This document shows, in pieces, positions 19,513 to 25,165 of a DNA stretch of 25,165 nt (the first letter of the stretch is position 1; the number at the start of each line of letters is the position of its first letter). The notes under the pieces are model-generated. The model worked only from the letters and a program-made list of their open reading frames with translations, was not told the origin of the DNA and did not search any database. This stretch comes from 1-14-0-20-39-34 sp043800545 (GTDB taxonomy: Bacteria > Patescibacteriota > Patescibacteriia > Magasanikbacterales > UBA922): assembly GCA_043800545.1 (NCBI GenBank), contig JAZDMW010000022.1:1-25165 (forward strand). Reading direction: 5' to 3'. A program made the position numbers and the translations under genes.

Positions 19513-22500
19513 ATGAAATATATCTGGATACTGTTTGTTATGACTTTTTCTGTATTATTCCCTATACAGTCAGTTTTTGCTGTTGATGAAGTAATACCTA
19601 TAGAAACAGATATCATAGAAGAAATCCTCCCTACAACAGAGGAAGAAGTAATTGGAGAAATACCTGTAGTCACTGAGGAGGTATCTGAACCTCTTGTTGC
19701 GGATTCTGGAGAAGCGAGTCTTGAAATGAATGCAATGAGTGGATCAGGAGAAGAGGGATTGCCTTATGATCCTACGAAGGATGCGGTATTGAGTAAATTT
19801 GCAGTGAAGGCAGATGAAGCGAGTGGAGCTTTAACGTATGACTATCCTTTGGATATTCCACAAGGGAGAAATGGGTTGCAACCAAGTATTTCTTTTCAAT
19901 ATAACAGTCAAAATACAAGTAATGAAAATATTCTTGGTTATGGATGGACACTTTCAGTTCCCTTTATTGAAAGAGTTAATAAAATGGGAATAGATAAACT
20001 CTATACAGAAAATTATTTTACATCTTCATTATCCGGTGAAATGGTAACTTCAACATTAAGTGATGAAATGCATGGTACCTATGTACCGAGAGTACAATCT
20101 GGAGAAAATGTTGTGTATGAATTTCATGAAGATGGATTTTGGACCATGAAGACAAAGGAGGAAATGGTGTACACATTTGGACAAACAAATGTATCAAGAC
20201 AAGACAATGGAGATCACACAAAAATATATAAGTGGATGGTAGATAAAATTGAGGATCCAAATGGAAATTCAATAGATTTTACATATATAAAAGAAACAGG
20301 GCAAATATATCCTTCAAATATCACCTATACAAATGCAAATGGAATAAATGGTATATATACCATTCAGTTTGCGTATGAAAATAGAGCAGATGATTTAAAA
20401 ATGTATAATAAAGGATTTGAAGTTTTTACACAAAAAAGATTGAATACAATTGAAGTTCTCGTGAACGGACAATGGAAAAAAAGATATACATTATCTTATA
20501 CAGCAGGAGATAATGGGTTGAGAAGTATGCTAAATAATGTAATTGCAAGTTATTTTGACGGTACATCAGATGAGAATACAATATTTAATTATTCTAATCA
20601 TGCACCAGAATGGACAGTATCGAGTTATTATGGAATTGGGGATTTTATTAATAGCCAGGGGAATACCTATTATGATACCGGGAAAAGAATAATGGATATT
20701 AATGGGGATAGTCTAAATGATGCAATTAAATCAGTATATCAACAAATTGAGGGAAGTATATACCAGGTAGAGGCAACGTGGGAGATAAATACGGGGAATG
20801 GATATACAGAAGAATGGTTAACAACAATACCAGTAGGTATAATTAAAGAATTATCAGATCATGGCGTTAGAATTTTTGATATTAATGGAGATAATTATTT
20901 AGATTTTGTTCAATCATATAGCGGGGAACAAAATATATATTTACATAATGGGGATAGTGTGAATCCTGATTGGAATTTAGTAGAAATGGATATCCCTGTA
21001 ACTTTCGCACAATACTCACCATATACCAATCCCCATGTGCAAACTTTAAAAAATTACGTCATGGATGCGAATAGTGATGGTTTGGCAGATATAATTCATC
21101 CTGATAGTTTTAATCCAAACAATGGTTTTGTGTATGTGAATAGATTGGATCATTGGGAAAATGATGTTTTTACGAATTTGGATACGTTAAATACAAATAT
21201 AAATCAAGACAGAAGACGGAATTTTGATATTAATGGAGATGGAATTCAGGATCAAATTTTTGCAGAATATGACAGATATCTCACTCCAAAAAGCTCCGTG
21301 TATATCGGAGATGGATATCGAGGGTGGACAGAAGTTTTATCATTGGAAAATACACTTCCTGAGTCATTTAATTTAGGGCAGTATGATTATGGTACACGAT
21401 GGGGAGATGTAAACGGTGATGGTCTCACAGATTTAATTAGAAATCAACCGGAGTTAAATGTAAATGCTATACATTTGAATACTGGAAAAGGATGGACGAC
21501 CTTACCAAGTGGACTATTACCAGTTTCTACAATTGGAAATTATTATGTACCAGTAGATAATGGTGTCCGTGTTGAAGATATGAATGGCGATGGCATGATA
21601 GATTTTACAGGCAGTTATGCATTAGTGGATAATCAATATACAGCAAGAGATTTTGTCAGTACAGGGATACCAGCAGATCTTCTGACAACAGTAACGAATT
21701 CAACAGCTACAGAAATTAGTATCACATACAAACCAAGTACACAATATACAAATGTTACTGGTAATTTGTTGAATCCAAATCTTCCAACCATTATTCAGAC
21801 AGTAGACACAATTGATATAAATGATGGTTTGGAAAATATATCAACGGATACGTATGAGTATTCTGGTGGAAAGATGTGGTATAACAATGCATATGATAAA
21901 AAATTTGCAGGATTTGCAATTGTAAAAAAGACAGATGTTGAGGGCAATGTAAGTAAAACATATTTTCATCAAGGAGAGGACAGTTATTCAAAGATAGGGT
22001 ATCCATATAAAACAGAAGTTTTGGATAATCAAGGAAATATATATCAGGTAGAAGAAACTACGTATACTGTTCAGGAAAATAATAAGAGTTATCAAATCAC
22101 TCCAGATTCTGTTGTTCGCAAAACATACGATGGAAATGAGACACACAAAGATAGTGCAGAGTCATTTGTGTATGATACAACCAATGGTAATTTGCTTACA
22201 CATATACAGTATGGTGAGGTTTTATCAAATGAAGATGGTACTTTTGGAGATATTGGAGAAGATAAAGTTACATCAAGTTATACCTATGCTACACCAACGG
22301 TGAATGCAAATATGACGGGACATATCGCAAGTGAGGTACAGGAGAATTATTTTGGTACAAAAGTAAAGGAAACAAAATATTTTTACGATAATCTTCCTTC
22401 TGGTCAAGTAGAAAAAGGGAATCAGACAAGGAATGAGAGTTGGATTACAGGGAATAGTTATGCTATTGAGACAAAGACATATACCAATCAGGGGTTAGTA

Positions 22501-25165
22501 GCGACAGAGACAGATGCCAATGGAAACGTGACAACATACATGTATGATACGTATACTCTGTATCCTGCAACCGTACGAAATGCAAAAGATCAAGTTACTT
22601 GGTACACATACAATTATATAAATGGAAAACCAATCAGTATTTTGGATCCAAATGGGAATACCTATGAGTATACCTACGATGGAAAAGGAAGAATACTCGC
22701 AGAAAAGATTCCAAATCCAGATGGAAGTGTTGGAACGGTGACAAAGACTTCATATACCTATACAGACAATGTTATTCCACGTATTGTAAAGAAAACAGAT
22801 TATCTTGATGTGAATAATTTTGTAGATACGTATACATATATCAATGGTTTTGATCAACCATTACAAGAGAGAAAAGAAGGAGTAAATACGTATTTGGTGA
22901 AAGATTATACATACAACAGAAAAAGACAATTGGAAACAGAATCACTTCCTTACGAAAGTGCAGGGAGTTCAAAAACATCAGGAACACAAAATCAGAATAT
23001 TCTTACGAGCTATACGTACGATGCTCTTGGAAGAAAAAAAACAATTACAAATGTTTTGGGAACTTCAATTTATATATACGACGATTGGAAAACAACACTC
23101 ATAGATCCACTCAATAATACAAAGGATTTGTATTATGATGCATTTGAGAGAATTATTGGAGTAGACGAACATGAAAGTGGAAATACATTTGAAACACGTT
23201 ATGAGTATAATGCAAATAATAATCTTACAAAGATTACTGATGCATATAACAATGTAAGGAATTTTATATACGATGGAGTTGAAAGAAGAATACAGGCAGA
23301 AGATCTTCATGCTGTTGGAGATACTTCTTTTGGTGTATACAATTATACGTATGATGCAAATGGAAATGTTATTGAAGAACATACTCCAAATGGAGATGTA
23401 ATTTATTCTGTGTATGATGTTTTGAATCGTCCGCTTACAGAAGCAGTGAATGATATTACGGATATACAAGCAGAATATATTTACGATAATTGTACGAATG
23501 GAAAAACAAAATTGTGTGCTACTCTTACTCCCGAAGTGTATACCCAATATGCCTACGATAATAATGGAAACATTACAGAAGAGGCAAGAACCGTAGATAT
23601 GGTGGAATATGAAGTAAAGGCAACTACGAGTTACGATAGACAAGGGAATATACAAAGTATTTCATATCCGGATAATACTGTGGTGAGTTATGTATATAAC
23701 AATGCTGGATTGCTCAACAGTGTATTAAGGGAAAATACCAGTATTATCTCAAATATAGAATACAATCCAATGCAGATGGTAGAAAGTATTGTATATGGCA
23801 ATGGTATTACAACAGTAAATACCTATGATACAAATGAATTGTATAGATTGAGAAATAAAATAACTACAAATAATGTAAATAATTTCCAAGATATCACATA
23901 TACGTATGATCAAATAGGGAATATTGCCCAGATAGTGGATACATCGGATACAAATGCTTCTAAGACATCAACATTTACATATGACGATTTGTACCGTCTT
24001 ACGAGTGCAACAATCACAAACAGTGCGAATAATCAGAACTACATTCAGACCTATGCATATGATGCTATAGGAAATATTACGAATAAAAGTGATCAAGGAA
24101 ATTATTTGTATCAAGGCACGAACCCACATGCTGTTTCGAGTATAAATGGACAAGTTATTTCCTACGATAATAATGGAAATACTGTAAATAACGGAGAGAT
24201 TACTCTTACGTGGGATTATAACAATAGATTAGTGCAAACAGAAAATATACAAGATCAAAATCAAACAGTATATGGTTATGATCATGATGGACAAAGAATA
24301 TATAAAAGTTCAGTAAATGGTACGACCATCTATCCAAATAAATACCTCGAACTGAGAGACGGAAACGTGGTACAATATGTATATGCAGGAAATTCAGCAG
24401 TAGCAACAATAGAAGATAATGAGATATACTATAACCATACAGATCACCTCAGTGGATCAAATGTAGTAACAAACCAAAATGGAACAGTAAATCAAATATT
24501 AGATTATTATCCATTCGGAGGAGAAAGGATCAATGAACAAACAACAGACCATGATGAAACGAAGAAGTATACAGGATATGAAATGGATGATGAGACAAGC
24601 ATGTATTATGCGAATGCAAGATATTACAATGCAAACATTGGGAGGTTTGTGAGTGTGGATCCGGTACCACTTAATCAACCAGAACAACTCATACAAGATC
24701 CACAAGCATTAAACATGTATGCATATAGTAGGAATAATCCCTTGAGGTATGTGGATCCTGATGGAAAGTTTTATATTCCGAATTATTTAAAGCAATGGGG
24801 AGGCCAAGCAAAACAAAGTATTAGTTCATCAATTAATTCTGCGTTCGTTACCACAGATAAGGTCTTTGATAGATTAGGATGGTACAATAGTTCAGTTTTG
24901 GGACAGATGATAGGTTTAGACGAATCTGCAAGGCTTTTGAGACATAGTTTACAAGATAATCCAAGTAAAATAATTTTAAATGACGACTCGTCAATCATAA
25001 AGGAAATAAAAGGGAGTAAAAATTATCAACAGTATATAGATGATCTTATTTCTGCCAATAAAGGAAAAACAGAAATAAAGTTTGATAGTAACCAAGGTTC
25101 AAATGAACTGATTTTTGATAGAAGTGCCCCAGATTTATATCTGGGATTACATAGTCTTAGGGGTG
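19513..25165 (+). CDS. Secreted SpvB/FG-GAP/RHS-YD polymorphic toxin, 3' end cut by window
   Basis: Open without a stop for 1884 codons to the window edge. Residues 1-23 are a clear signal peptide (IWILFVMTFSVLFPIQSVFA), which is why I prefer 19513 to an in-frame ATG at 19480. An acidic linker follows, then an SpvB/TcdB-like region (about 95-360; LDIPQGRNGLQPSISFQYNS and YGWTLSVPFIERVNK). Six FG-GAP/calcium-type DxNGDGxxD repeats lie at about 395-700. From about 875 there are many YD repeats (for example YDANGNVIEE), and then the RHS core (YNHTDHLSGSNVVTNQNG; YYNANIGRFVSVDP). The core ends in YVDPDG (1747-1751), the usual autocleavage border. The last about 130 residues are a divergent tip, as expected for the toxin payload. 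The role (contact-dependent attack or host interaction) is inferred from the family. Confidence 0.9.
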   Translation, partial: MKYIWILFVMTFSVLFPIQSVFAVDEVIPIETDIIEEILPTTEEEVIGEIPVVTEEVSEPLVADSGEASLEMNAMSGSGEEGLPYDPTKDAVLSKFAVKADEASGALTYDYPLDIPQGRNGLQPSISFQYNSQNTSNENILGYGWTLSVPFIERVNKMGIDKLYTENYFTSSLSGEMVTSTLSDEMHGTYVPRVQSGENVVYEFHEDGFWTMKTKEEMVYTFGQTNVSRQDNGDHTKIYKWMVDKIEDPNGNSIDFTYIKETGQIYPSNITYTNANGINGIYTIQFAYENRADDLKMYNKGFEVFTQKRLNTIEVLVNGQWKKRYTLSYTAGDNGLRSMLNNVIASYFDGTSDENTIFNYSNHAPEWTVSSYYGIGDFINSQGNTYYDTGKRIMDINGDSLNDAIKSVYQQIEGSIYQVEATWEINTGNGYTEEWLTTIPVGIIKELSDHGVRIFDINGDNYLDFVQSYSGEQNIYLHNGDSVNPDWNLVEMDIPVTFAQYSPYTNPHVQTLKNYVMDANSDGLADIIHPDSFNPNNGFVYVNRLDHWENDVFTNLDTLNTNINQDRRRNFDINGDGIQDQIFAEYDRYLTPKSSVYIGDGYRGWTEVLSLENTLPESFNLGQYDYGTRWGDVNGDGLTDLIRNQPELNVNAIHLNTGKGWTTLPSGLLPVSTIGNYYVPVDNGVRVEDMNGDGMIDFTGSYALVDNQYTARDFVSTGIPADLLTTVTNSTATEISITYKPSTQYTNVTGNLLNPNLPTIIQTVDTIDINDGLENISTDTYEYSGGKMWYNNAYDKKFAGFAIVKKTDVEGNVSKTYFHQGEDSYSKIGYPYKTEVLDNQGNIYQVEETTYTVQENNKSYQITPDSVVRKTYDGNETHKDSAESFVYDTTNGNLLTHIQYGEVLSNEDGTFGDIGEDKVTSSYTYATPTVNANMTGHIASEVQENYFGTKVKETKYFYDNLPSGQVEKGNQTRNESWITGNSYAIETKTYTNQGLVATETDANGNVTTYMYDTYTLYPATVRNAKDQVTWYTYNYINGKPISILDPNGNTYEYTYDGKGRILAEKIPNPDGSVGTVTKTSYTYTDNVIPRIVKKTDYLDVNNFVDTYTYINGFDQPLQERKEGVNTYLVKDYTYNRKRQLETESLPYESAGSSKTSGTQNQNILTSYTYDALGRKKTITNVLGTSIYIYDDWKTTLIDPLNNTKDLYYDAFERIIGVDEHESGNTFETRYEYNANNNLTKITDAYNNVRNFIYDGVERRIQAEDLHAVGDTSFGVYNYTYDANGNVIEEHTPNGDVIYSVYDVLNRPLTEAVNDITDIQAEYIYDNCTNGKTKLCATLTPEVYTQYAYDNNGNITEEARTVDMVEYEVKATTSYDRQGNIQSISYPDNTVVSYVYNNAGLLNSVLRENTSIISNIEYNPMQMVESIVYGNGITTVNTYDTNELYRLRNKITTNNVNNFQDITYTYDQIGNIAQIVDTSDTNASKTSTFTYDDLYRLTSATITNSANNQNYIQTYAYDAIGNITNKSDQGNYLYQGTNPHAVSSINGQVISYDNNGNTVNNGEITLTWDYNNRLVQTENIQDQNQTVYGYDHDGQRIYKSSVNGTTIYPNKYLELRDGNVVQYVYAGNSAVATIEDNEIYYNHTDHLSGSNVVTNQNGTVNQILDYYPFGGERINEQTTDHDETKKYTGYEMDDETSMYYANARYYNANIGRFVSVDPVPLNQPEQLIQDPQALNMYAYSRNNPLRYVDPDGKFYIPNYLKQWGGQAKQSISSSINSAFVTTDKVFDRLGWYNSSVLGQMIGLDESARLLRHSLQDNPSKIILNDDSSIIKEIKGSKNYQQYIDDLISANKGKTEIKFDSNQGSNELIFDRSAPDLYLGLHSLRG
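24763..25165 (+). other. Variable C-terminal tip of the RHS protein (incomplete)
   Basis: This is the sequence after the DPDG border. It is mostly helical and polar at first (LKQWGGQAKQSISSSI, LGQMIGLDESARLLRHSL), then has a mixed region ending SAPDLYLGLHSLRG at the window edge. I do not recognise a toxin family, and the catalytic part is probably still to come. An immunity gene, if present, would lie to the right of this window. Confidence 0.5.

Noticed and set aside
23065..23655. 196-codon - strand open frame inside the RHS gene
   Set aside because: Its translation is an Ile/Cys-rich mirror of YD-repeat codons; the + strand frame is continuous and domain-rich.
1..25165. CRISPR arrays, tRNA or rRNA genes, transposases
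   Set aside because: I found no regularly spaced repeats, tRNA-like T-arm with matching acceptor ends, rRNA motifs or transposase motifs on either strand.

Overview
The window is an AT-rich bacterial chromosome segment that uses the standard genetic code. Its housekeeping set (rlmN, gpmI, thiI, dnaG, rpoD), the anaerobic ribonucleotide reductase genes nrdD and nrdG, a degenerate FtsZ paralogue, a rhodanese-less ThiI, and short leaders without Shine-Dalgarno (SD) sequences suggest an anaerobic or fermentative member of the Patescibacteria (Candidate Phyla Radiation). That placement is an inference from gene style, not from a marker tree.

Layout. 1-2063 (+): the 3' end of rlmN and a divergent Nramp-type transporter. 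2071-3173 (-): two foreign-looking GC-rich cassettes in tandem. 3224-6574: an FtsZ-like protein (+), then a NUDIX hydrolase, gpmI and a small helical protein (-). 6579-7496 (-): a third GC-rich cassette (235 aa). 7500-9169: an AT-rich gap with two inverted DnaA-box-like sites, a DUF2164 gene (+) and thiI (-). 9204-11837 (+): an ATP-cone/nuclease fusion, a YgjP-like metallopeptidase, and a PAS domain fused to an ECF-type sigma factor. 11923-15086 (+): nrdD, a separate 77-aa glycyl-radical domain, and the radical-SAM activase nrdG. 15089-16006 (-): two more GC-rich cassettes and a remnant. 16057-19264 (+): the dnaG-rpoD pair. 19513 to the right edge (+): a secreted SpvB/FG-GAP/RHS-YD polymorphic toxin, open for 1884 codons and cut by the window edge.

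Two things stand out. First, class III ribonucleotide reductase is split: nrdD stops just after its zinc-site cysteines, and the glycyl-radical segment (RVMGY motif) follows as its own reading frame, in phase and starting right after the TAA. Second, five GC-rich reverse-strand genes sit at three intergenic sites. Each has its own near-consensus sigma-70 promoter, an SD-like sequence and an intrinsic terminator. Some share 5' ends and others share 3' ends, so the family looks mosaic. Native genes here lack SDs and never stop with TGA, whereas cassette genes have SDs and often stop with TGA. I did not recognise any cassette protein.

How the parts may work together (inference): the PAS-sigma factor could tie gene expression to a redox or ligand signal next to the oxygen-sensitive reductase; the ATP-cone nuclease and YgjP-like protein form a tight two-gene unit that may act on foreign DNA; the RHS protein is a likely surface or contact-dependent effector.
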